DNA from: UBA12018 sp051656605 | GTDB lineage: Bacteria; Bacteroidota; Bacteroidia; Bacteroidales; CAMTPD01 | Direction of reading: 5' to 3' | DNA length: 64,000 bases | NCBI GenBank assembly: GCA_051656605.1 | Contig: JBOGCF010000036.1 | Span: 1 to 64,000 of the forward strand | Part shown: positions 8,930 to 16,719 of the stretch, piece after piece | How positions within the stretch are numbered: position 1 is the stretch's first letter | Layout: each line of letters starts with the position of its first letter | The notes under the pieces: generated by a model | Seen by the model: the letters and a program-made list of their open reading frames with translations, nothing else | Told to the model about the DNA's origin: nothing | The model's database searches: none | Translations under genes and position numbers: made by a program

Positions 8930-9388
8930 CTAGAATCTAAAGCGAAGTTTAAACGCTACATCATTCCATAACTTACAAGTTGTGAAGTTGATTGCAGGCT
9001 TGTAGTCAAAAGCAAACGAAATAGGAGCTTGCTTGAAGTTGTATTCAAGACCGATTACCGGGCTGATACCAATCGCGAAATCAGCATCCGAGCCATAGTG
9101 ATGATACTTACGTACGTGAAGAGCTCCGATATTCAAACCACCACCCATGTACATTCTCAAGCGATCTACCAAATCAACATTGTATTCATAAAGGAACGAG
9201 AACATCGGTCCGTTGTGTTGAATGTTGTAGGCTGCAATACCTTCAAAAGAGCTGTTGCGGTCGAAGTTGTACTTGATAGAAGCACCCATAGACGGACCTA
9301 AATTTGCACCGATACTCCATTTGTACGGTTGAGCACTCATACTACCTACTGCAATCATTAGCAATAGTGCAATAAAAATCTTCTTCAT
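8930..9388 (-). CDS. Small outer-membrane beta-barrel protein
   Basis: A 152-residue protein. The start at 9388 (MKKIFIALLL) gives a clean signal peptide ending SMSA, eight codons inside the longest open frame. The rest shows alternating polar/aromatic strands (YKWSIGANLG, FAFDYKP) and a C-terminal strand ending in Arg-Phe (FKLRFRF), the usual Bam signal with terminal Phe. Its length suits an 8-stranded OmpA/OmpX-like barrel. A possible -7 box (TATATTTG, 9503-9510 minus) would give a leader of about 110 nt. Function unknown. Confidence 0.75.
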   Translation of the reverse strand: MKKIFIALLLMIAVGSMSAQPYKWSIGANLGPSMGASIKYNFDRNSSFEGIAAYNIQHNGPMFSFLYEYNVDLVDRLRMYMGGGLNIGALHVRKYHHYGSDADFAIGISPVIGLEYNFKQAPISFAFDYKPAINFTTCKLWNDVAFKLRFRF

Positions 9389-9736
9389 TTTGTCGTTCAT
9401 TAGCCTCTGCATAATCCTTTGCTATATTCCGGCTTGGATTGGAAAGTATACACAGAGTTTGGTTAAATTTAAATTTGATTATATACTTACGGTCAATGAT
9501 TGCAAATATAAAATCTCTGACAGATATACGATTGATGGTTTTGAATTATTGTGATTTCGAACAAAGCAAACGGTTAATATTAAAAAATGGAAGCGTTGTT
9601 GCATCTCTTTTAACGATGGTTAAAGTCTTGAAATATGGCTTCTAAAACAAATATTTTAAAACAAAAAAGATGTTTGAAAACATAATTCGTATAAATTTGC
9701 ACCGTTTTTCCAGGTAAATATAATCGTTAGTACAAA
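9389..9736. other. Divergent intergenic region with promoter elements
   Basis: Holds a minus-strand -7 box (TATATTTG at 9503-9510) for the barrel gene and a plus-strand TAAATTTG at 9692-9699 for the carbonic anhydrase. It is otherwise AT-rich with no convincing gene. Confidence 0.45.
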
Positions 9737-10459
9737 ATGAAAAAGTTGTTTGGTGCAATGGAGGTAACGTTATTTGCGTTAACTTTAGCCATTGCTATGT
9801 GTGGTTGTGCTCAAAACCAAAAGAATGAAGAGAGCAAAGAGGTAACAAAACCTGTATTTGTCGAAACAGTTGTTGAAACACCCGATCAGGCGTTACAACA
9901 GTTGGCCGAAGGAAACAAGCGTTTTGTAAGCGAAACCAACGTGTTTCCACATCACGATCACAAGCGTGTAGAAGAAACAGCACCGGAGCAACATCCGTTT
10001 GCAACCGTAATTGGCTGTTCAGATTCTCGCGTGCCGGTAGAGTTGATCTTCGACCAAGGAGTAGGCGATATCTTTGTGATTCGTACGGCAGGAAACTCTG
10101 TAAATGACGACATGGTAATGGGAAGTCTCGACTATTCGATCGACCACCTGGGCGTAAAACTAATCGTAGTCTTAGGACACGAAAGTTGTGGCGGTATCAC
10201 TGGAGCAATCGCAACATGCGACGGACATGAGCACCATGTAGGAAAAGTAGGCGAACTGATTTCTTCTCTACGCGAAGACGTAAAAGATTATGTAGGTAAA
10301 AGCGACAAGCTCGATGAAGCTATCCATGCCAATGTGCATACGCAAGTAGCGCGCATCAGCGAAGCCGATCACGTAAAAGAACTTATCGCTCAAGGTAAGG
10401 TAAAAGTGGTAGGCGCATACTACGATGTGCAATCGGGAGAAGTTGCATTTATCAACTAA
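9737..10459 (+). CDS. Beta-class carbonic anhydrase, predicted exported lipoprotein
   Basis: A 240-residue enzyme for reversible CO2 hydration. Zinc-site residues are visible: Cys94 and Asp96 in CSDSR, then His148 and Cys151 in GHESCGG. Unlike the usual cytoplasmic enzyme it starts with a hydrophobic leader and a lipobox-like MCGC (Cys24), followed by an Asn/Glu/Lys linker, so it should be membrane-anchored in the periplasm. The catalytic domain (about 45-240) closely resembles the second copy at 11192, which lacks a leader. A TlpA-like gene lies between them. Export is inferred from the leader alone. Confidence 0.92.
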   Translation: MKKLFGAMEVTLFALTLAIAMCGCAQNQKNEESKEVTKPVFVETVVETPDQALQQLAEGNKRFVSETNVFPHHDHKRVEETAPEQHPFATVIGCSDSRVPVELIFDQGVGDIFVIRTAGNSVNDDMVMGSLDYSIDHLGVKLIVVLGHESCGGITGAIATCDGHEHHVGKVGELISSLREDVKDYVGKSDKLDEAIHANVHTQVARISEADHVKELIAQGKVKVVGAYYDVQSGEVAFIN

Positions 10460-10528
10460 TTGAGGAAGCAGTTGGGCACGCCGCATCTATACATAAGAAA
10501 CGATAGAAACCTTTAATTATAGACAACA

Positions 10529-11041
10529 ATGATCAAGAAAATCATGATGACTTTGCTGTTGGTTGGCTCTTTGTTGCCGGCAATGGCAAAAGATAAATCA
10601 GCAGACGGACTTGCCGTAGGCGACAAAATGCCCTCGTTTACAATCGAGTTAGACAACGGAAAAAAGATATCATCGAGCAAGTTTGACGGAAAAGTTCGAT
10701 TAGTAACCCTATTTGCTACATGGTGTCCGCCCTGCTTAAAGGAGCTGCCACACATACAAAAGCAGATCTGGGACAAGTACAAAAATAATCCCAACTTCGA
10801 ACTCATGGTATTTGGTCGCGAACACAGCGAAGCAGAAGTACAAGCATTTGCAACCAAGCGAGGCTTTACCTTCCCAATCTATCCCGACAAAACCAGAGGT
10901 ATCTATTCTCTGTTTGCCAAGAACACCATTCCGCGCAATTATCTGATTGATAAAAACGGAGTTGTTGTTTATACATCCATCGGATTCAACGATGCCGAGT
11001 TTGACCAACTGCTTACTAAGCTAGCCCAATTGCTCGATTAA
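10529..11041 (+). CDS. TlpA/AhpC-like periplasmic thioredoxin
   Basis: A 170-residue protein with a signal peptide (1-20, ending PAMA) and a thioredoxin fold. The redox motif is WCPPC (Trp65, Cys66, Cys69), and a cis-proline region is seen at TIPRNYLID. It is probably a periplasmic thiol-disulfide oxidoreductase of the TlpA/ResA type. It lies 69 bp after the lipoprotein carbonic anhydrase with no terminator between them, so co-transcription is likely. A terminator follows. The pairing suggests a shared envelope role, but no direct partner is visible. Confidence 0.88.
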   Translation: MIKKIMMTLLLVGSLLPAMAKDKSADGLAVGDKMPSFTIELDNGKKISSSKFDGKVRLVTLFATWCPPCLKELPHIQKQIWDKYKNNPNFELMVFGREHSEAEVQAFATKRGFTFPIYPDKTRGIYSLFAKNTIPRNYLIDKNGVVVYTSIGFNDAEFDQLLTKLAQLLD

Positions 11042-11064
11042 TGCAAAGGCTGCCAACCATATCA

Positions 11065-11112
11065 GCGTTCTATGATTCTTTACAAAAGAAAGGATCATAG
11101 AACGCTTTTTTT
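11065..11112 (+). terminator. Rho-independent terminator
   Basis: GCGTTCTATGAT (11065-11076) pairs with 11094-11105, followed by a T-run. It separates the TlpA gene from the second carbonic anhydrase. Confidence 0.88.
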
Positions 11113-11191
11113 ATATGTGAACGTATCATATTCTCTTTTCATTTGTTCTATCACTAAAACAAAAACGCTGCAACACAAAACGAACAAACGC

Positions 11192-11791
11192 ATGAAACGC
11201 AAAGTAAACACACCCCAAGACGCTATCAAAGCATTAAAAGAAGGAAATCAACGATTTGTAGAAGGTAAGAACGTGTTTTTTCAAAACGATTACAAACGAT
11301 TGCTGTGTACCTCGCGCAAGCAAAAGCCATTTGCAACAATTATTGGCTGTTCTGACTCTCGCGTACCGGTCGAACTCATTTTTGACCAAGGCATCGGCGA
11401 TTTATTTATCATTCGCACCGCCGGCAATACCGTGGGAGATAGTCTTACCATGGGTACGCTCGACTATTCGATTTATTCACTCGGTGTAAAACTAATCATT
11501 GTATTAGGACACGAAGGATGCGGAGGGATATCCGGTGCCATTGATTGCCCGTTGACCAACGAAAAGCTTCCCGGCAAAATACCCGCACTGATGCATATCT
11601 TGCAAAAAGAACTGCTTATGTATGTAGGGCACCCCGAGAAACTAGACGAAGCCATACACATGAATATTGCCAAACAAATTCACCGTATCACCAAGCATAG
11701 GTACGTGAGAGAGCAAATCAAAAAAGGCGAACTAGCCGTGATAGGAGCCTACTACAGTCTCAAAACAGGATCGGTACGTTTCTTTGAGTAA
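11192..11791 (+). CDS. Beta-class carbonic anhydrase, cytoplasmic
   Basis: A 199-residue enzyme. Zinc residues are Cys53 and Asp55 (CSDSR) and His107 and Cys110 (GHEGCGG). No signal peptide is present: the start at 11192 (MKRKVNTPQ) is chosen because a longer frame would begin inside the upstream terminator. It is strongly similar along its whole length to the lipoprotein copy at 9737 (shared IGCSDSRVPVELIFDQG), so the two look like a tandem duplication that has split between compartments. Confidence 0.93.
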   Translation: MKRKVNTPQDAIKALKEGNQRFVEGKNVFFQNDYKRLLCTSRKQKPFATIIGCSDSRVPVELIFDQGIGDLFIIRTAGNTVGDSLTMGTLDYSIYSLGVKLIIVLGHEGCGGISGAIDCPLTNEKLPGKIPALMHILQKELLMYVGHPEKLDEAIHMNIAKQIHRITKHRYVREQIKKGELAVIGAYYSLKTGSVRFFE

Positions 11792-11915
11792 TATTTTTTT
11801 GTCTCTCTTTAGTTGCGAATCTCTGTATTTCATTGTAGATTGCGGAATGAAACGGAAGCCACGTCGTTTCATTCTAATAGTGATATGAAGTAAAAACAAA
11901 CCAAGAGTGTGACGT

Positions 11916-12863
11916 ATGACAAAAATAGCCCACAAACTGACCGAGCTTATCGGTCGCACTCCGATGCTGGAAGTAACGAATTATGAAAAGCTACACAACA
12001 TTCCCGCATCGATAATAACTAAACTCGAATATTTCAATCCGGGTGGAAGTGTAAAAGATCGCATCGCTTTGGCTATGATCGAAGATGCCGAAGAGAAAGG
12101 CGACCTTAAGTGCGGAATGGAAATCATAGAACCCACAAGCGGAAATACCGGAATTGGCCTGGCCATGGTATGCGCTTCGAAACGATACAAACTAACACTT
12201 ACGATGCCCGAAACCATGAGTCTGGAGCGTCGTAACCTACTCAAAGCATTGGGTGCAAACATTGTGCTTACACCCGGAGCAGAAGGTATGAAGGGCGCTA
12301 TTGCCAAGGCCGAAGAGCTGGTAAAAGAGCGCACCAAAGCCATCATGCTACAACAATTCAACAACCAGGCCAATCCTGCAATGCACCGACGCACTACAGC
12401 CCTCGAAATCTGGCAAGATACAGGAGGCGATGTGGATATCTTTGTAGCCGGTGTAGGTACTGGCGGAACCGTAAGCGGAGTAGGAAAAGTGCTAAAAGAC
12501 CGCAAGAAAGATGTACAGATAGTAGCCGTAGAACCGGCAGAATCTGCTGTAATATCCGGCCTTGCACCCGGACCACACAAAATACAAGGAATCGGAGCCG
12601 GCTTTATTCCAAGCACCTTCAACAAGCACATTGTCGATGAAGTAATCTTGGTAACCGGTGATGAAGCCATTAAAACAAGCCGAGAATTGGCACGTTTAGA
12701 AGGGTTACTTGTCGGAATCTCCTCCGGAGCAGCCGTATGTGCAGCACGCAAACTAGCCATGCGTCCCGAAAATAAAGGAAAGAAAATCGTAGTACTATTG
12801 CCCGATTCAGGCGAACGCTACCTATCCACCCTCCTTTATCAGTTCGACGAATACCCACTCTAA
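11916..12863 (+). CDS. cysK: Cysteine synthase A (O-acetylserine sulfhydrylase)
   Basis: A 315-residue fold-type II PLP enzyme that makes cysteine from O-acetylserine and sulfide. The PLP lysine is Lys47 in GGSVKDR. The substrate loop is PTSGNTG, the phosphate-binding loop is GTGGTVSG, and a PDSGERYLST segment closes the C-terminus. Length is typical of CysK. It has its own spacer on both sides and is probably monocistronic. CysM is the alternative, but the overall sequence fits CysK better. Confidence 0.95.
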   Translation: MTKIAHKLTELIGRTPMLEVTNYEKLHNIPASIITKLEYFNPGGSVKDRIALAMIEDAEEKGDLKCGMEIIEPTSGNTGIGLAMVCASKRYKLTLTMPETMSLERRNLLKALGANIVLTPGAEGMKGAIAKAEELVKERTKAIMLQQFNNQANPAMHRRTTALEIWQDTGGDVDIFVAGVGTGGTVSGVGKVLKDRKKDVQIVAVEPAESAVISGLAPGPHKIQGIGAGFIPSTFNKHIVDEVILVTGDEAIKTSRELARLEGLLVGISSGAAVCAARKLAMRPENKGKKIVVLLPDSGERYLSTLLYQFDEYPL

Positions 12864-12946
12864 AAACGAGTCTGCGGTAAATCGGTCCGCATGGCATCTC
12901 CATTCGGCATCGATCAAACACCGAGCTTTCAAATCAACAAAACTAT

Positions 12947-12987
12947 AAAAAGCCACTCCGAGCAATCAACTGCAAAGGGTGGCTTTT
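12947..12987 (+). terminator. Rho-independent terminator after cysK
   Basis: AAAAGCCAC (12947-12955) pairs with GTGGCTTTT (12979-12987). Confidence 0.75.
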
Positions 12988-13056
12988 GTCGTTTACTCTC
13001 TTTTGATAGCTCACATAAAACGTATATATTTACGCGAATTTATAATCTCGATTGCA

Positions 13057-14364
13057 ATGGATAGAACAGCCAAATTATTTCAAGAATGGAAATCTCTTCA
13101 GCCACTGAAGCCAGAAGACCAAAAGCGTTTAGACGATAAGTTGAACCTTGAGTTTAATTACAACAGTAATCACATTGAAGGAAATACACTCACTTACGGA
13201 CAAACAGAGTTACTTCTTATGTTTGGTGATATAAGCGGAGATGCGAAAATGCGCGATCTTGAAGAGATGAAAGCCCACAATGTAGGACTTCAATGGGTAA
13301 AATCATTGGCCAAAGAACAAGACTATGTTTTCACAGAGCGTGATATTAAATATCTGAATCAAATTATTCTTGCAGAAGATTATTACAAGATAAATTCAAA
13401 GACCGGTACACAGTATAAAATCCACGTAGGGCAATATAAGACTCGTCCTAATTCTGTGATCACTGCAACGGGAGAGCGTTTCGATTATGCCAATCCCGAA
13501 GAAACATCTGCAATGATGTATGATTTGGTCAGCTGGTTTAATAAAGAAGTTGAGTCTGGAGAATTGAACCCGATTGAGTTGGCAGCTCTATTTCATTATC
13601 GCTATATCCGCATTCACCCATTCGAAGATGGTAACGGACGAATTGCACGTCTTTTGGTCAACTACATTCTGCTTCGTTTTGGCTATCCGATGATTATTAT
13701 CAAATCAGACAAGAAAGAAGAATACCTGCAAGTTCTACACAAATGCGATATTGCCGTAGGGCTTACACCGTCAGATGGCGCAACTGCTATACTCGAAGAT
13801 ATTCAACCGTTTGTCGAATACTTAAATAAAGAAGTTGCTTGGTCGCTTGAGCTTGCAATCAAAGCAGCACAAGGCAAATCAATCAAAGAAGATCAAGACT
13901 GGAAGAAGAAATTACGTACAATTGGAAATAGATTTGTAGGAGCTCCAGAATATAATAAGACGGTTGCAACTGAGATTTTTAAAGAGTTTGAAGGGTTAAT
14001 GAACTCAGTCGATAATGAGCTTAAAGATTTTTATCCTTTGTATGATAACGCAAGCTATGAAAGATTAGACTCAAAAGTATATGATTCAATTGATGATTAT
14101 AAGGGTAACATGTTTAGATTGACTTTTCAACGTGGTTTACATCTCTATCGATTTGATGTGTCACTCCTGTTGTTTCGTTATAAATATACAATATCATTGA
14201 ATCAGATGTTAAGAGAAGATGATGTTTTTTATGACTATGATAAGGAGATATACACCTTTACATTCCGTTACGACGAGAAAATTGAAGAGGTCCAAAAAGC
14301 TGAGATATTAAACTATATTGGCTCACAGCTTGCCAGACTTCTTGAAGCATCAGAATCAGAATAA
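13057..14364 (+). CDS. Fic-domain protein (class II, self-inhibited AMPylase-type)
   Basis: A 435-residue protein from Met13057 (MDRTAKLF). An N-terminal inhibitory motif SNHIEG (Ser37 to Glu41) matches the class II [S/T]xxxE[G/N] helix that blocks ATP binding. The Fic core carries HPFEDGNGRIAR, with catalytic His187, at about 187-198. The C-terminal 150 residues are unrecognised, possibly a winged-helix or target-binding region. Fic enzymes transfer AMP or related groups to protein hydroxyls. No separate antitoxin gene is adjacent, as expected for intramolecular inhibition. The target is unknown. Confidence 0.88.
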   Translation: MDRTAKLFQEWKSLQPLKPEDQKRLDDKLNLEFNYNSNHIEGNTLTYGQTELLLMFGDISGDAKMRDLEEMKAHNVGLQWVKSLAKEQDYVFTERDIKYLNQIILAEDYYKINSKTGTQYKIHVGQYKTRPNSVITATGERFDYANPEETSAMMYDLVSWFNKEVESGELNPIELAALFHYRYIRIHPFEDGNGRIARLLVNYILLRFGYPMIIIKSDKKEEYLQVLHKCDIAVGLTPSDGATAILEDIQPFVEYLNKEVAWSLELAIKAAQGKSIKEDQDWKKKLRTIGNRFVGAPEYNKTVATEIFKEFEGLMNSVDNELKDFYPLYDNASYERLDSKVYDSIDDYKGNMFRLTFQRGLHLYRFDVSLLLFRYKYTISLNQMLREDDVFYDYDKEIYTFTFRYDEKIEEVQKAEILNYIGSQLARLLEASESE

Positions 14365-14376
14365 ACTTATTATATG

Positions 14377-14399
14377 GCCGGACGATATTGTCCGGCTTT
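14377..14399. terminator. Terminator between fic and K+ channel genes
   Basis: GCCGGAC (14377-14383) pairs with GTCCGGC (14390-14396), followed by TTTC. It lies between convergent genes. Confidence 0.7.
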
Positions 14400-14432
14400 C
14401 TTATTTATTGGAAAGCTTCGTAGGTTGTTCAA

Positions 14433-15074
14433 TTACCTCATTTCCTTGACGAAGTATGATGCGATCAGGGCAGTGATGGAGGAGAACATTGTTATTCCTG
14501 AAAGCATCAGTAGGACAGATATAATTCTTCCCATTCGCGTCACGGGGTAGAGGTCTCCATACCCTACGGTGGTTACGGTTGTTACAGTCCACCAGAGTGC
14601 ATCCTCTGCATTTTTAATATTTCCATGCGGTACATCTTCCGTATAAAGTATTGTGATGGACGAGATGATCATCGTCATGATGGTAACGACTCCTAAAGAG
14701 GTAAATGTTGCTTCAATCTTGTTGGTGTATAAATGAGATGCGAGAGAGCGTATTGTGTTGAAGGCTTTTAATACACGTGTAAGTCGTATTATTTTAGCGA
14801 CACGAGCAAAGCGAAAGTAACCAACAGTAGGTATCGACGATATTAAGTCGAGCCATCCACCCTTTTTTATATAATCAAGTTTATCAGGAGCTTTGTAGAG
14901 TAATGTAAGGAACTCCAGAATAAAAACACCGCATACAATGTTGTCGATAAAGAAAAGAAGTTCTGATATTTCAGGTCTTAGATCTAGTAGAATATCAGCA
15001 GTCATTGCTACTAGAACATATACGGATAACACAAGGACAATAATTTGTAGTGCTGTTATTTTTTGTTTAGGCAT
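14433..15074 (-). CDS. Voltage-gated-like K+ channel
   Basis: A 213-residue inner-membrane protein. Four hydrophobic segments precede the pore. Segment S4 is Arg-rich (RFARVAKIIRLTRVLKAF), as in voltage sensors, and the pore helix ends in the K+ selectivity filter TVGYGD, followed by an S6-like helix. Its length matches minimal six-helix prokaryotic ion transporters without a RCK domain. It lies on the opposite strand just before the replication cassette, and a second K+ gene (ktrB) lies beyond it. Selectivity for K+ is well supported; gating is inferred. Confidence 0.88.
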   Translation of the reverse strand: MPKQKITALQIIVLVLSVYVLVAMTADILLDLRPEISELLFFIDNIVCGVFILEFLTLLYKAPDKLDYIKKGGWLDLISSIPTVGYFRFARVAKIIRLTRVLKAFNTIRSLASHLYTNKIEATFTSLGVVTIMTMIISSITILYTEDVPHGNIKNAEDALWWTVTTVTTVGYGDLYPVTRMGRIISVLLMLSGITMFSSITALIASYFVKEMR

Positions 15075-15309
15075 AACTCTTTTAGGACTTATAATATGAC
15101 TCTTGGTTTTGAGAATTGTAATACAAATTTATTGTTTTTTGATGAATAGACAATAGGTTGCATTTCAATTCTAATTGTATATAATGATCTAAATGCTTGG
15201 TTCGCCATATATTTGTTTAAATTAGATTGGTGTTTTGAGTTTAAGGGATTCTTGCTATCTTAACACTTTTATTTAAAAATCAAGTTATGGTTAAAAATTA
15301 GTTTCTGAT

Positions 15310-15801
15310 GTGAAGCAGGCCGGAGGGGCTTGCTTTTGTTGTAAATGTGGGGCACTTGTAGAGGTGGTGTCGGGTGATGATGCTTGTGTGGGGCTTACCG
15401 ATAAGAAGTGGTTGAAGTTGCTCAAGTTGGAGCGGGTGCGTGGGCAGGATACAACGCTGGGGCGCTTGCGGACTCGGATCAAAAAAGCGATCGATTTTCT
15501 GAAGAAACTGCGCTTGTGGATCAATCTGATGCCGGCGTGTGAGGTGAAAAACAGAGTTGAAGCCGGCTTGGATGAGGTAATACAGTTGCTCGAGGAAGTG
15601 TCGGTGGTGATGCCCTCGAAATCTGTTGTTGTGGTTGATCACGATGAGTTTGCCCGACTGATGCATGATTTTCACCATAGTGAATGTGCGCTCTATAGCA
15701 AAAATCAAGTATTGATATTGCTAAAGCTGTTTGTAGAGTCGGGGGATGCATCGAAGCCGATCAACTTCGATAATTTGAATAATGATTTGGGCAAATCGTA
15801 G
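15310..15801 (+). CDS. Hypothetical protein at left edge of the replication cassette
   Basis: A possible 163-residue protein. The N-terminus contains a Cys cluster (ACFCCKCGA), the middle is basic and helical (RLRTRIKKAIDFLKK), and the rest is amphipathic. The only in-frame start is GTG at 15310 with no clear ribosome-binding site, so the true start is uncertain or the gene may have lost its 5' end. The family was not recognised. It is followed by a 264-bp G/T-rich non-coding stretch and the initiator-like gene. Confidence 0.4.
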   Translation: MKQAGGACFCCKCGALVEVVSGDDACVGLTDKKWLKLLKLERVRGQDTTLGRLRTRIKKAIDFLKKLRLWINLMPACEVKNRVEAGLDEVIQLLEEVSVVMPSKSVVVVDHDEFARLMHDFHHSECALYSKNQVLILLKLFVESGDASKPINFDNLNNDLGKS

Positions 15802-15979
15802 TGTTTAGCACTTTTTTTTAAGAGTACTTTTTGCCAACCAAACCTTAACTATTAAAAGCTGCTAATGGATTTTGTTAAGGTGTTTGTGTTTAGTGTTTTA
15901 TGGTGTGTTGTGGGGTGTGTTTATCCTTGAGCTATATAGCGTTTCTACTTTATTTCAATGGTGTTTTGTGGTTGTTTTG

Positions 15980-16024
15980 TGTCAAAAACTGACTTGACAA
16001 ACGGTTTTCTGTATTTTATATTTG
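15980..16024 (+). promoter_or_regulatory. Promoter with overlapping operator-like inverted repeat
   Basis: A TATATTTG -7 box (16017-16024) lies 20 bp from a CTTG -33 element (15993-15996). The inverted repeat TGTCAA (15980-15985) / TTGACA (15994-15999) overlaps the -33 box, a usual site for a repressor. A second pair, ACCTTAAC (15842-15849) / GTTAAGGT (15874-15881), lies upstream. This would drive the initiator-like gene at 16066. Confidence 0.5.
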
Positions 16025-16065
16025 TTGTGTAAAATTATTTAATAAACGGTTAATCTTGTTCTAAA

Positions 16066-16614
16066 ATGAAGACAGTAAATACTAACTGGGGCTTGCCCTT
16101 TCTTTCTAAACCTGAGTATGAAAAACTTTGTCCTCGCTCAAAAATGGTGCTAATTGCTATTTATTACGAATGGATCACGAATAACAAGCGTTCTTTTCGC
16201 TTTAACGAAAGTTTGAACAGGCGAATTGGGAAACTGATTAGCGAAGAGGATTTTACGCTAGATGCTGTTCCGACAAAACAACTACGTCTTTTTTCGAAGC
16301 TCGGACTTGTCGTTTTCGACGGTGTATATTCCTTTGTTTTTAAAGATGAAACAGACGGTTTGGTCGAATCATTGAAGCTAAATAAGCTCCCAGATCGCGG
16401 TCCTAAAAAGTCCGTAAATGGTCCTAAGAAGTCCGAATTCGGACGTAAAAAGACCACAAACGGACCTAAAAAGTCCATAAGTTGCCCTAAAAAGACCGAA
16501 AATGGTCCTGAAAAGCCCGCGTTTGCATCTCCGGAAAGAGGCGTGAGATGCTCGGAAGTTCCTGATCATTACGGCTTTGAGCGAACATGTGTCCGCCGAA
16601 AACGTCGTGCTTAA
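16066..16614 (+). CDS. Replication-initiator-like protein with repeat-coded tail
   Basis: A 182-residue protein. The first 110 residues are compact and basic (PRSKMVLIAIYYEW, NRRIGKLI, QLRLFSKLGLVVF) and could be a winged-helix DNA-binding domain. Residues 112-153 consist of six 7-residue repeats of the type GPKKSxN, encoded by six 21-bp tandem DNA repeats. The last 29 residues are Arg/Cys-rich. It directly precedes a primase-helicase. The layout recalls the phage lambda O gene, whose origin iterons lie inside the initiator's coding region. The initiator role is inferred; no family was recognised. Confidence 0.6.
   Translation: MKTVNTNWGLPFLSKPEYEKLCPRSKMVLIAIYYEWITNNKRSFRFNESLNRRIGKLISEEDFTLDAVPTKQLRLFSKLGLVVFDGVYSFVFKDETDGLVESLKLNKLPDRGPKKSVNGPKKSEFGRKKTTNGPKKSISCPKKTENGPEKPAFASPERGVRCSEVPDHYGFERTCVRRKRRA
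16399..16524 (+). repeat. Six 21-bp tandem repeats (iteron-like) inside a gene
   Basis: Units start at 16399, 16420, 16441, 16462, 16483 and 16504. The consensus is GGWCCTAAAAAGTCC plus 6 variable bases. GGAC and GTCC make each unit a short inverted repeat around an A-tract. The unit is in frame (7 codons). Third-position identity exceeds what the repeat peptide requires, which suggests that the DNA itself is under constraint. Confidence 0.8.
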
Positions 16615-16633
16615 TTCTCTTTTTTTCTTACAA

Positions 16634-16692
16634 CTTCTCTTATATATAAATATATATCCCTTAAGGGATAATATTTTATATATGAAGAGAAG
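16634..16692. repeat. Long AT-rich inverted repeat before the primase-helicase
   Basis: Arms of 29 and 30 nt meet at 16662/16663. The outer CTTCTCTT pairs with AAGAGAAG, the middle is ATATATAAA-type, and the inner ATCCCTT pairs with AAGGGAT. Only a few A/T mismatches interrupt the pairing. It lies between the iterons and the primase-helicase start at 16720, and could be a DNA-unwinding element, a cruciform or a transcript hairpin. Confidence 0.75.
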
Positions 16693-16719
16693 AGATTTTC
16701 CAACCTTAAAAACAATCAC

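Noticed and set aside
9439..9645. Open frame of 68 codons on the plus strand
   Set aside because: AT-rich, no ribosome-binding site, no recognisable fold, and it overlaps promoter elements of the barrel gene.
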